Source: Zhongshania aquimaris (GTDB taxonomy: Bacteria > Pseudomonadota > Gammaproteobacteria > Pseudomonadales > Spongiibacteraceae). From it: a stretch of DNA of 64,000 bases. Below are positions 44,832-53,151 of this stretch, in pieces; within the stretch, counting starts at the first letter, position 1, and the number at the start of each line of letters is the position of its first letter. The notes under the pieces are model-generated. The model was not told the DNA's origin, searched no databases, and saw only the letters and a program-made list of their open reading frames with translations. Where the stretch lies: positions 496,001-560,000 of the forward strand of contig NZ_JAHWDQ010000002.1 in the NCBI RefSeq assembly GCF_019312595.1, read 5' to 3'. The position numbers and the translations under genes are program-made.

Positions 44832-45302
44832 ATGATAAAAGACATTAAGTTTAATGATGTGCCGGCGTTGCGGAGCTTAATCTCCGACGAGTTTGGTGAA
44901 TTTGGCGAGGAATATTTAATTAGCCAAGAGATGATAATGCTATTTGCTGATCTCACAAATGATCATCAGTGGATACACGTCGATGTCGAGCGTGCACGAG
45001 CTGAGAGCCCATTCGGCGATACTATCGCGCACGGGTTTTTAACATTGGCATTGGCGACGACCTTGCGGCCGAAGCTGGATTTCAATATTACCGGTTATAG
45101 CAATGCCATGAACTACGGAATTGACCAGTTGCGATTTCTCGCACCGGTGATTGTTGGTTCAAGTGTTCATGCTTGTATTCGTTTCGATTCGGTTGAAGAG
45201 AAATCCAGCGGTACCTTAATTACTTTAGAAATGGCGATCCACGTTGTTGGTAGCGGCAAACCTTCTATTATATTCAAATGGAAATTGCTTTATCGGCCAT
45301 AG
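44832..45302 (+). CDS. MaoC-family (R)-enoyl-CoA hydratase
   Basis: The 156-residue single hot-dog protein has the hydratase motif FADLTNDHQWIHVDVERA with catalytic Asp/His (about residues 37-54) and FGDTIAHGFLTLALATTL. It would add water to a trans-2-enoyl-CoA to give the (R)-3-hydroxyacyl-CoA. It is the last forward gene of the 39645-45302 set and is followed by a bidirectional terminator facing the crotonase gene. MaoC hydratases serve steroid side-chain oxidation in actinobacteria (ChsH1/H2), but here only one single-domain copy is visible. Confidence 0.9.
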   Translation: MIKDIKFNDVPALRSLISDEFGEFGEEYLISQEMIMLFADLTNDHQWIHVDVERARAESPFGDTIAHGFLTLALATTLRPKLDFNITGYSNAMNYGIDQLRFLAPVIVGSSVHACIRFDSVEEKSSGTLITLEMAIHVVGSGKPSIIFKWKLLYRP

Positions 45303-45325
45303 TCAGTTCTAGTCTGACTACGGCC
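45295..45325. terminator. Bidirectional terminator between convergent genes
   Basis: GGCCATAGTCAG (45295-45306) and CTGACTACGGCC (45314-45325) form a 12-pair stem with one mismatch and a 7-base loop between the MaoC and crotonase stops. It is followed by TAATTTCTGTATT; the T-run is imperfect. Confidence 0.75.
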
Positions 45326-45343
45326 TAATTTCTGTATTCGTAA

Positions 45344-46135
45344 TTATTTGTTGAGAAATCGACCCAGCGCTTGATGGTGCTGTTCATGGGTGTGACAAAG
45401 ACTTTGTTGCGCCGCGCAGAAGTCGAGGAAGTCGGGCAGCTCCAGACGTTCACTTACTTGTAGTAATCGCTTCGATATTCGCAGCGCTTCTCGCGGTTTT
45501 TTGGCAAATTCCGCAGCCATATTTTTAGCATAGGGAATAAGTTCGGCTGCTGGCACAACCTCCAGAAATAGCCCGATATTCTTTGCTTCATCAGCGCCAA
45601 CAATACGGCCGGAGAATGTCATTTCGGCGGCTCTCTGTTTGCCGACAACACGCGGAAGAAACCAGGCGCCACCGTCGCCGGGAATAATCCCAAGGTTTAC
45701 GAACGTTTCGCCCACTTTGGCGTGATCGGATCCGATTCGTATATCGCACATACAGGCAACGTCTAAGCCCGCGCCTATCGCCGCACCATTGACAGCCGCG
45801 ATGGCGGGAACTTCCAGTTGGTATAGTGCACGAGCCATTTTTTGAATGCCTCGGCGATAGCGGTCTTGTATTTCTATCGGGTTACCTCCGAACATTCCCA
45901 CTCGATCATACATATCTTTAACATTGCCGCCAGACGAAAAAGCGTTGCCGTTGCCGGTGATGATCAGGGCACCAACTTCATGATGCTCATTGACCCAGTC
46001 TACTGTCGCAATAATATCGTCAACTAAGGCCGTGCCGGTTAAGGCGTTGCGCACGTCATCGCGGTTAAAGTACAACGTTGCTATACCGTCTTCCAGCGTA
46101 AGTTCTGCGTCACTTAGGTTGAGTGTCTTCTTCAT
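45344..46135 (-). CDS. Enoyl-CoA hydratase/isomerase family protein
   Basis: The 263-residue crotonase has FSSGGNVKDM for CoA binding, the oxyanion hole GAAIGAGLDVACMCD and VGETFVNLGIIPGDGGAWFLPR. The first catalytic Glu is Asp in GAGLD; GET or GD residues may supply the second acid. It probably hydrates the enoyl-CoA made by the adjacent dehydrogenase pair. ATG 46135 is chosen because AGGTAA precedes it; it overlaps nothing and lies 7 bases after the small dehydrogenase subunit gene, forming one operon with it. Confidence 0.9.
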   Translation of the reverse strand: MKKTLNLSDAELTLEDGIATLYFNRDDVRNALTGTALVDDIIATVDWVNEHHEVGALIITGNGNAFSSGGNVKDMYDRVGMFGGNPIEIQDRYRRGIQKMARALYQLEVPAIAAVNGAAIGAGLDVACMCDIRIGSDHAKVGETFVNLGIIPGDGGAWFLPRVVGKQRAAEMTFSGRIVGADEAKNIGLFLEVVPAAELIPYAKNMAAEFAKKPREALRISKRLLQVSERLELPDFLDFCAAQQSLCHTHEQHHQALGRFLNK

Positions 46136-46142
46136 AAGTTTA

Positions 46143-47204
46143 TTACCTGGCGTCACTTCGATTGGTAAGTTCTTTCCAAAGGTTTGTCTGTCCTATTTGT
46201 ACAAGCTGTTGGCCTAAATAATTAGCCCAGTGGCGATCATTGCCAAACTCGCCGCGCCACGACCAGAGTCGCTGGGTAAAGTGGTGCAGGCGATGTTCTT
46301 GGGTAAATCCGATTGCGCCGTGAACTTGATGAGCAATGGAAGTGGATTCACCAATTGCGCGATTAGCGCGTAGTTTCGCGGCAGCGATTTCGAAATCGGC
46401 ATCACCTTTATCGTAAGCGTGGCAGGCGGAGTTGGCTGCGCAGCTCGCCGCCGCGGCGTGTTCAGCGAGTAGTGCAATTTGATGCTGAATCGCTTGAAAC
46501 TTACTAAGGGCTCGACCAAATTGTTTGCGTTCCTGCACGTACTGTACGGATAATTGAAGTGCTGCTTCTAATGCGCCGGCGATCTGAGCAGCTTTGAGTA
46601 ATGCGCCCGCAACAAGAACTTGATTTGAGCTAGAGTCTAGTTTCTTAAGGTCAATGAGAGGCGCATTGACAAAGCTGAGGCTATCGCGGGATTCGTTTGC
46701 TTCGTTAAGGTGTTGTGCAGAAGTTGATGCGTGTGAGGTTGCTATCAGCGCGAAGTAGCACTCGCCCTGACTTTTGCAATGGAACAGTGCTGTCGGCGCA
46801 GCGACTCCCCAGGGAAGTGCGGGTACATCGCCACTAAAAAGGATTTGATCTGAACTTTTGTCATGTTGAATGCTTGCGGTATGGGCTGTCCCGATAGTGA
46901 TAGCGGAATCGGGAATCGGCATATTACAGTCTTGAAGTAGCTTTTTCGCGATAATGGTTTCACCGATCGGCATCGGAATAGCGTGAAAGCCTATCTGCTT
47001 AAATATCGCGAAGCCGTCCTGCCATCCGCCGCCGAAGCCACCGTTGTCTTCAGACAGTAATAAGTTGCTTATACCTAAGTCTTCGATGGCTCGCCATAGT
47101 TGGTCAAACACCGGTTTTTCGTAGGTTTCGGGCATACCGTTGGCCATGAGATCGGAAAACAAGCGATCGACGGAGGTAGTTAAAATATCGGTAAACTCAT
47201 TCAT
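46143..47204 (-). CDS. Acyl-CoA dehydrogenase, small/non-catalytic subunit type (FadE27/ChsE-like)
   Basis: The 353-residue protein has the acyl-CoA dehydrogenase fold but degenerate motifs: the N-domain is short, TEPxxGSD is missing, and the C-terminal domain keeps ERKQFGRALSKFQAIQHQIA and AHQVHGAIGFTQEHRLHH. This pattern matches the second subunit of heterotetrameric alpha2beta2 steroid acyl-CoA dehydrogenases. Its start overlaps the stop of the 47201-48349 gene by four bases, so both should be made in equal amounts and act as one enzyme. Confidence 0.85.
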   Translation of the reverse strand: MNEFTDILTTSVDRLFSDLMANGMPETYEKPVFDQLWRAIEDLGISNLLLSEDNGGFGGGWQDGFAIFKQIGFHAIPMPIGETIIAKKLLQDCNMPIPDSAITIGTAHTASIQHDKSSDQILFSGDVPALPWGVAAPTALFHCKSQGECYFALIATSHASTSAQHLNEANESRDSLSFVNAPLIDLKKLDSSSNQVLVAGALLKAAQIAGALEAALQLSVQYVQERKQFGRALSKFQAIQHQIALLAEHAAAASCAANSACHAYDKGDADFEIAAAKLRANRAIGESTSIAHQVHGAIGFTQEHRLHHFTQRLWSWRGEFGNDRHWANYLGQQLVQIGQTNLWKELTNRSDAR

Positions 47205-48349
47205 CTTAAGCCCAACCCCTTACTAATAATGCCGCGCAATATTTCCCGTGTACCGCCTCGCAAAGAAAATGACGGAGAAGCTTTGAGCAAGTAACTCAAT
47301 ACGTCAGCCGTTGATTGGCTGGATGGGCTGTTGTTTTCAGTGTTAAGCGCCGCCTGGATGTTATGCGGTAGCTGCTGTTCAAAACATGCACCCAGATCTT
47401 TTACGATGGTCGCTTCCAGTATTGCCGACTTGTCGGTGGCCAATTTTCCCGTCACTGATAACGACATCTGCCGTAAGGTCCAGAGTTCGGCAGCAATGTT
47501 TCCAGCGAGATTGAGTTCGAGTTCAGAAGGTTCATCTTGAATTTCGCCAAGGAAATGTTCGTACAGCTGATAGCTGCTTAGGTAGCGCTCGGGTCCGCTT
47601 CGCTCCAAAGCGAGCTCAGCATTTACCTGCGCCCAGCCGTCGCCTAATTGACCCAATAACATGTCGTCGCTGACGAATACATTGTCGAGAAATACCTCGC
47701 CAAAATGTACTTCGCCGGTGTGATCGGTGATGCCATTTCTGGTGACTCCGGGGGAGTTTAGGTCGATCAGAAATTGGCTTAGACCGGCGTGTCGGTTGTT
47801 CTCGTCCTTACCCGTTCGCACTAAGGTAATCATCACGTGCGCGTGCTGAACTATCGTTGTCCAAATCTTCGACCCGTTGATGAGCCAGCCACCGTCGGTG
47901 CGCGTAGCGTGGGTGCTTATGGACGCCAAATCAGACCCTGAGTTTGGTTCGCTCATACCGATACAAAAATACAACTCACCTTTGGCGACCGCGGGAATAA
48001 AACGCTGACGCGCAGCTTCAGTGCCAAATCGCAGTATTTGCGGCCCGCTTTGGCGATCTGCGATCCAGTGCGCGGCTACCGGAGCGCCCGCCGCGAGTAA
48101 TTCTTCTACCACGACATATCGCTCCAGGGTACTGCGTTCGTGACCGCCGTATTTTTTGGGCCACGTCATCCCGATCCAGCCTTGCTGCCCCAGCTTTCGG
48201 CTAAACTCGCTGTCAAATCCCGTCCAGGTGTGGGCGCGCTGGACTGGCGTGTAATCGACAAGCGCTTCTTTCAGAAAAGCGCGCACCTCAGAACGGAGCT
48301 GCCTAACGTGATGGGGCAGCTCAAAGGGTGTGAAATCGTAGTTAGTCAT
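47201..48349 (-). CDS. Acyl-CoA dehydrogenase, large subunit type (FadE26/ChsE-like)
   Basis: The 382-residue protein has WPKKYGGHERSTLERYV, the flavin motif GMSEPNSGSDLASISTHA, KIWTTIVQHAHVMITLVRT and a C-terminal RGGTREILRGIISKGLG. A Glu in LALERSGPERYL lies where the heteromeric steroid dehydrogenases keep the base. The WTT segment and RGGT ending are typical of these bulky-substrate enzymes. With the overlapping downstream gene it probably forms an alpha2beta2 dehydrogenase for a steroid side-chain CoA ester. It is the first gene of a minus-strand trio ending with a crotonase. Confidence 0.9.
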   Translation of the reverse strand: MTNYDFTPFELPHHVRQLRSEVRAFLKEALVDYTPVQRAHTWTGFDSEFSRKLGQQGWIGMTWPKKYGGHERSTLERYVVVEELLAAGAPVAAHWIADRQSGPQILRFGTEAARQRFIPAVAKGELYFCIGMSEPNSGSDLASISTHATRTDGGWLINGSKIWTTIVQHAHVMITLVRTGKDENNRHAGLSQFLIDLNSPGVTRNGITDHTGEVHFGEVFLDNVFVSDDMLLGQLGDGWAQVNAELALERSGPERYLSSYQLYEHFLGEIQDEPSELELNLAGNIAAELWTLRQMSLSVTGKLATDKSAILEATIVKDLGACFEQQLPHNIQAALNTENNSPSSQSTADVLSYLLKASPSFSLRGGTREILRGIISKGLGLR

Positions 48350-48455
48350 ATCGCTTTGTGAGAATCCAATTTAGAGGAATAAGTAGCTAGTCAGCGTACA
48401 ATTGAGTTGCCAGGCGGAGCGCTTCCCCGCCTATTCTCTGTGAAGGGCGGAGGAT

Positions 48456-49250
48456 CTATTTTCCGATGAATTTAGGTTTCTCTTTGTTCTGAAAAGCTTC
48501 CAATGCGATTCGATGATCTTCTAGTAGCTGAGTAATATTTTCAAAACTCGCGGCGCGGTCTATGACCGCATTCGCAGTAACTTTTAAACCCGCATTGATA
48601 GAGGCTTTGGTCCACTTTATGGCGTGCTTTGCCCCTGAAGCTAGACGCTTAGCCATCTTGTTAACGACTTCATCTAGCTCTTCGGCGGGAACCGCCTGGG
48701 TAATTAGACCTATGTCGGCAGCTTCCTGGCCTTTGATGGCATCGCCGGTGAGGAGATAACGCTTTGCTCTAGCGTAGCCGATAAGCTGCGGCCATATAAC
48801 TGCGCCGCCATCACCAGCAACAAGCCCAATCGAGACGTGCGGATCTGCAAATACTGATTCGGGAGTGGCATATATAAAGTCGCAAAACAGTGCAAGAGAA
48901 CAGCCTAAACCTATTGCTGGACCATTTACCTTGGCGATGATTGGTTTTTCTAAATCCAGTAAAGCGTGTTGAATCTTGCGGTCTTTGCGAATCGCTTCAC
49001 TAGTGCTGATTGGGTCGCCATGCATCTCTAGTAACATGTCTAGATCACCGCCGGCACAGAATGCGTTATTTGAACCGGTTAGTATGATGATATCAACGTC
49101 GTCGTCATTGTCGACTTCGTGAAATATTTTGAAGAACTCACCGTGAAGTTGGGCGTTGAGCGCATTTTTAACCTCGGGCCGATTTATAGTGATTGTTAGT
49201 ATGTGATCTTCTTTTGTGATTTTTAGCGCTTCGTAGTGATCGTAATTCAT
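48456..49250 (-). CDS. Crotonase-family protein lacking both catalytic glutamates
   Basis: The 264-residue protein has FCAGGDLDML, an oxyanion segment GPAIGLGCSLALFCD and FADPHVSIGLVAGDGGAVIWPQLIG. Neither of the hydratase glutamates is present: GGGxE reads GLGCS and the second position reads ADPH. A recognisable crotonase subgroup with ADPHVxxGLVAGDGGA exists in actinobacteria and proteobacteria, so this is not damage, but hydratase activity should not be assumed. ATG 49250 has GGAG seven bases upstream. The acyl-CoA ligase gene lies directly upstream, 32 bases away. Confidence 0.88.
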   Translation of the reverse strand: MNYDHYEALKITKEDHILTITINRPEVKNALNAQLHGEFFKIFHEVDNDDDVDIIILTGSNNAFCAGGDLDMLLEMHGDPISTSEAIRKDRKIQHALLDLEKPIIAKVNGPAIGLGCSLALFCDFIYATPESVFADPHVSIGLVAGDGGAVIWPQLIGYARAKRYLLTGDAIKGQEAADIGLITQAVPAEELDEVVNKMAKRLASGAKHAIKWTKASINAGLKVTANAVIDRAASFENITQLLEDHRIALEAFQNKEKPKFIGK

Positions 49251-49282
49251 ACTGCTCTCCAAATGATTCAGGAATTCTGTGA

Positions 49283-50914
49283 TTATGAGTTTTCTTCGAT
49301 ATTGGTGTTAATTTCGAAGTGCTTACTCATTAGTTCTTTGAGTAAAAACTTCTTAACTTTGCCAGAGTGAGTTGCGGGGAAATTGTCGATAAAGGCGATA
49401 TATTTTGGTACTTTCCAGCGCGATACGCGTTCACTGCACCAGGCGCGAATTTCAGCAGGGCTTGCATGGTTCTCATTGTTGGTTCGCAGCACAGCGCAGG
49501 CTTCTTCTCCGTATTTTTCATCGGCTAGGCCAATAACGGCTGCGTCTATAACATCGGGATGTTCTAGTAGGTAATTCTCTATCTCGGCGGGGGAAAGGTT
49601 TTCGCCGCCGCGAATGATCATTTCCTTCGATCGACCGACGATACTGATATATCCCGATGAGGTCATCTTGGCTAGATCACCAGATTTAAACCAATCGCCC
49701 CCATCAAATGCATTGTCGTTGTCAGTCTTTTCACGATAGCCCAGCATTCTGCCCGGACCTTTATAGCAAAGTTCACCCGCTACGTTGTGGGCCACTATTT
49801 CACCACTGGCGTCGGTGATTTTGACGCTGACCCCGCTTAATGGCTGGCCGCTACTTTCCGATTTTGTTTTGGTGTTGTCGCTTACTACCGTTGATGTGGT
49901 GACCCCGCAGGTTTCAGTTTGGCCGTAGCAGTTCAGCACTTCGACGCCAAAGTTTTCTTCGCAGCGCTTTATTAAGTAGGCTGGGACTTGTGCGCCTCCC
50001 AGGACAATACGTTTCAACGCTGAGAAATCACGTTGGGCAAAAGAGGGGCTTTCTAGCATGGCGGTAATCATTGTGGGGACGCCAATAAACCCGGTGCACT
50101 TTTCTTGTTCCAGTATGTCGAGTGTTTGTTCTGACTTAAAAATATAGAGTGGTAAGGTCGTCGCGCCATTGAGCGCGGCCCCAGGTATAGAGTTGCCCGA
50201 TCCGCCAACATGGAATAATGGAAAGCCGTGACACACCCGACTATCTTCTGTGAACCCCCAGCGGAGGTAGGAATTCTTTGCGGTTGTGGTAATTGCGCTA
50301 TGCGTGAGCTGAGCGGCTTTGGGTTTGCCTGTTGTTCCCGATGTGTACTGGATCATCAGAATGTCGTCAGGGGCCACAGATGCCAAGTGGGATAGGGCTG
50401 GCTCTTTGGCGAGTAGCTCTTGTACGCCCGATGAAAACGAGTACACACCCCTGAGCGTCGGAACCTGGTCTTTGACCGCGTGGATAATATCTATGAGTTG
50501 GTTGTCTCCCACCGTGTCTGCGTGGAAGATTGCCACTACATCGCTTGCGTTTAAGGCATAGGCTAGTTCAGCTCTTTTATACAGCGGATTGAGCGCAACA
50601 ATAATAAGACCCGCTTTGGCGAGCGCGTATTCTAGTAGTATCCATTCGGGGTGGTTAGGCCCCCATATTGCGATTTTGTCGCCTGGCTCAAAGCCTTGTG
50701 AAAGAATATTTGCAGCTAAGCGATCTGCTAAATTATTGAGCTCAAGGTAGGTCCATCTTGTTTCAATGATATTAGGTTGACAGTTGTAGACGACGGCTTC
50801 TCTATCGGGCCACAGCGTTGCGCCTTCAGTCAATGCATCGCCAAGTGTTTGCGATAGAACCTCAGCAGGTGGGGAATCTGCGAGCCAAATAGAGTAGTTT
50901 GAATCAGGTTTCAT
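49283..50914 (-). CDS. AMP-dependent acyl-CoA synthetase/ligase
   Basis: The 543-residue ANL ligase has P-loop YTSGTTGKPKAAQLTHS (near residue 192), YGQTETCG, the hinge SGDLAKMTSSGY, RGGENLSPAEIEN and C-terminal lysine motif THSGKVKKFLLKE. It converts a carboxylic acid to its CoA ester, presumably the steroid or fatty side chain handled by the neighbouring dehydrogenase/crotonase genes. An AAACTCG-N11-CGAGTTT inverted repeat containing the recurrent regulatory word lies 108 bases upstream. The downstream crotonase is probably in the same transcript. Confidence 0.93.
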   Translation of the reverse strand: MKPDSNYSIWLADSPPAEVLSQTLGDALTEGATLWPDREAVVYNCQPNIIETRWTYLELNNLADRLAANILSQGFEPGDKIAIWGPNHPEWILLEYALAKAGLIIVALNPLYKRAELAYALNASDVVAIFHADTVGDNQLIDIIHAVKDQVPTLRGVYSFSSGVQELLAKEPALSHLASVAPDDILMIQYTSGTTGKPKAAQLTHSAITTTAKNSYLRWGFTEDSRVCHGFPLFHVGGSGNSIPGAALNGATTLPLYIFKSEQTLDILEQEKCTGFIGVPTMITAMLESPSFAQRDFSALKRIVLGGAQVPAYLIKRCEENFGVEVLNCYGQTETCGVTTSTVVSDNTKTKSESSGQPLSGVSVKITDASGEIVAHNVAGELCYKGPGRMLGYREKTDNDNAFDGGDWFKSGDLAKMTSSGYISIVGRSKEMIIRGGENLSPAEIENYLLEHPDVIDAAVIGLADEKYGEEACAVLRTNNENHASPAEIRAWCSERVSRWKVPKYIAFIDNFPATHSGKVKKFLLKELMSKHFEINTNIEENS

Positions 50915-51021
50915 GATTAAGCACGATTTCTTATGATGAATTGGTCGATAGCCAATAATTACACGGTGTGTAATGGAATAATTTTTCCTGAATAAGAATC
51001 GTATGATTTACTCAATTCACA

Positions 51022-51048
51022 TTAAACTCGCATTTAAAATCCGAGTTT
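51022..51048. promoter_or_regulatory. Operator-like word TTAAACTCGCATT with inverted repeat
   Basis: TTAAACTCGCATT (51022-51034) overlaps the inverted repeat AAACTCG (51024-51030) / CGAGTTT (51042-51048) with an 11-base spacer, upstream of the acyl-CoA ligase gene. This is the most symmetrical copy and suggests a dimeric regulator. Confidence 0.65.
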
Positions 51049-51139
51049 TTGAATCGTTAGAAATAGCCGGGGGATAGCCACCTATAAAAAAATAGGTGCT
51101 ATTTTATTGAATTGAAAGTATTGAAAGACGCCATCTGTT

Positions 51140-51916
51140 TCAAGATCTTCTCTTGTTGAGAAATTTACTAACAATGGATTGTGTTTCTGCGGAGCGCAGA
51201 CGAGTTGAAAACTCCAAAGCCTCTTCATCAATAGCAGCCAGAGTCTGTTGTTGGAGCCTCTTAGTCATGAGTCGTTTTGTTGCCAGTAAGGCAGCGGTGG
51301 GTTTTGATGCGAGAATTTGGGCATTGTGATATGCGTATGATAGAAGCTCGTCTGCCGGCAACGCCTTATTCACAATACCAAGGGAAACGGCTTGGTTGCT
51401 GTCGAATTGATCACCAATCATGAGAAGTTCTACGGCTTTAGCGCGGCCTAATCTTTCCGGTAGGATCATGGTTGATGCGAACTCAGGCACAAGCCCGAGT
51501 GTCAGAAAAGGCATTTTGAAGGAGCAGGAGTCTGAGGCGTAGATTAAATCGCAGTGCAAAAGTAATGTGACGCCTATGCCAATTGCGTGACCGTTTACCG
51601 CTGCAATAATAGGTTTTTTAAAACTGGCTAGGGTGTTCATGAAGTGAAAAGAAGATTTTTCGTTGTACGGCATTTCTGCAGAGTTTTGGAATGCTCCGAT
51701 GTCGTTTCCTGCGGTGAAGTAGTCACCTGATGCGGTTAGGATTACGACCTTGATACCCCTGTTTTCTTCAGCATCATTTAATAGTTGAATCAAGCTATCG
51801 TACATTGCGTAGCTAAGCGCATTTTTCTTCTGTACTCTGTTTAATGTGATGGTTAAGATGTTTTCCGAGAGCGATGTCAGTATCTCGTTGGGGGGTTCGC
51901 TGGCTTCATGAGTCAT
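51140..51916 (-). CDS. Enoyl-CoA isomerase-like crotonase (Delta3-Delta2 type)
   Basis: The 258-residue crotonase has FTAGNDIGAF, GHAIGIGVTLLLHCD and FKMPFLTLGLVPEFAS. Hydratase glutamates are absent, but the Glu in LVPEFAS lines up with the single catalytic Glu of Delta3,Delta2-enoyl-CoA isomerases (TPF..LG..PEG pattern). It would shift double bonds so that unsaturated acyl chains can enter beta-oxidation. It is separated by 225 bases from the ligase gene and has its own upstream repeat. Confidence 0.87.
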   Translation of the reverse strand: MTHEASEPPNEILTSLSENILTITLNRVQKKNALSYAMYDSLIQLLNDAEENRGIKVVILTASGDYFTAGNDIGAFQNSAEMPYNEKSSFHFMNTLASFKKPIIAAVNGHAIGIGVTLLLHCDLIYASDSCSFKMPFLTLGLVPEFASTMILPERLGRAKAVELLMIGDQFDSNQAVSLGIVNKALPADELLSYAYHNAQILASKPTAALLATKRLMTKRLQQQTLAAIDEEALEFSTRLRSAETQSIVSKFLNKRRS

Positions 51917-51969
51917 GGTTTTGGATTCGCACGCTAATATTACGATTTTACTGCGCTAAGACCTTTTAC

Positions 51970-51992
51970 TTTGTAATAAAAAATACTACAAA
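51970..51992. promoter_or_regulatory. Inverted repeat and partial regulatory word before crotonase
   Basis: TTTGTAATA (51970-51978) and TACTACAAA (51984-51992) are inverted arms with one mismatch and a 5-base spacer, 54-76 bases before the crotonase ATG. TAAACTCGC (51994-52002) directly follows and matches part of the recurrent TTAAACTCGCATT word. The whole gap 51917-52196 is otherwise featureless. Confidence 0.4.
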
Positions 51993-52196
51993 ATAAACTC
52001 GCTTATTGTGGCGGCTCCACAGTAGCGTCTCCCTATCTTATTTTTATGAAGGTGCTTTGGTCGTATTTTTTTGGGTTGTGTGGACTTGCGGCGACTAAAA
52101 CGGTGCAAAGGTCTCCTGCTATACCCTACTCACAAATAGTGCAGTGATATGCCGCCGTCTGTAGCGAATGCCTGCCAGGCACTACTGAGCTTGGTG

Positions 52197-53057
52197 CTAC
52201 TGGATACAGGCATCGCTGTACTCGGTCGGGTCACCCAGCATGCCCCTGGGCGACGGTGGCTGCTCGCCCTGGATATCCTGAACATTGTATTCCAGAGCCA
52301 GTTCGGCGGCATAGTAGACCTTGCCACTGCGTTTCAGCCTTTCGGGATCTCCCCAGAGTGCATCGATAACCCGGCCGGGAAATTCCGGCGATTCGGCCAC
52401 CGCGACAATTTCCGAGTAGAGTTCGGGGTGTTCAGTAAAGACCTTGAGACTGCGCTCGGTCTTCAGAAGCCCCATCCACAACGACAGCGCGGTCACCCCA
52501 AAGGGACGGAAATCTACCGCCATATCGTGAGCCATTTTATCGACGGCGGCTTTCCCTGCACCGTAGGCCGGACCGTGCATATAGCAGCGACCGCCAGCAG
52601 AAGAGGTATTCACAATTAGGCCGGCGGCGCTTTTCAACAACAACGGCGCGCCAAAATAGCTGGAAACATAGCTGGAGCGCGCGCCGACATCCAGAATATC
52701 TTGCAAGGCTAACGGCTTCTCCCAAAATGGACCTGGCAGGATCAACCCGTGCGGCACAAGCAAGGCATTGTTGACTAGAATGTCCAGCCGCCCCTGCTCT
52801 TTTTCGATGACAGCAAATAGGGATCCCACTTCCTGATCCTGGCGATGATCGCAGGCTATCGCACGCGCAGTAGCCCCTCGTGATTCGATCTCGGCAGCGG
52901 TGCTCGCGAGACTGCCCGGCAGTTCAGCATCACCCTCCTGCAAAGTACGGCCAGTGATGTAGATAACACTGCCGGGCTTCGATAGTGCCAGCGCAATTCC
53001 TTTTCCGGCCCCCCGGCTAGCGCCGGTAACGAGAATAACCCGCTCTGCTGTCATCAT
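52197..53057 (-). CDS. Short-chain dehydrogenase/reductase (DHRS1-like)
   Basis: The 286-residue SDR has cofactor loop VTGASRGAGKGIA, NNALL in place of NNAG, Ser in NTSSAGG and the YGAGK catalytic pair, so it should be active. The overall pattern resembles DHRS1-type proteins. By eye its codons are clearly more G/C-rich in third position than the neighbouring genes, and it is flanked by non-operonic gaps, suggesting later acquisition. The substrate is unknown. It lies 94 bases downstream of the tetR gene on the same strand and may be co-transcribed with it. Confidence 0.87.
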   Translation of the reverse strand: MMTAERVILVTGASRGAGKGIALALSKPGSVIYITGRTLQEGDAELPGSLASTAAEIESRGATARAIACDHRQDQEVGSLFAVIEKEQGRLDILVNNALLVPHGLILPGPFWEKPLALQDILDVGARSSYVSSYFGAPLLLKSAAGLIVNTSSAGGRCYMHGPAYGAGKAAVDKMAHDMAVDFRPFGVTALSLWMGLLKTERSLKVFTEHPELYSEIVAVAESPEFPGRVIDALWGDPERLKRSGKVYYAAELALEYNVQDIQGEQPPSPRGMLGDPTEYSDACIQ

Positions 53058-53151
53058 GGCGCTCCGTGTTTCTTTCCGTGGGTACCTAGGTACTTGAATA
53101 ATGTAATCTTCGGATCTTTGGTCATCGTCCTATCCACGTTTTGTAGCGACG

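Noticed and set aside
52149-52619. 156-residue plus-strand ORF antisense to the SDR
   Set aside because: The opposite strand encodes a complete SDR with cofactor and YxxxK motifs; the antisense frame is open because of the GC-rich codons.
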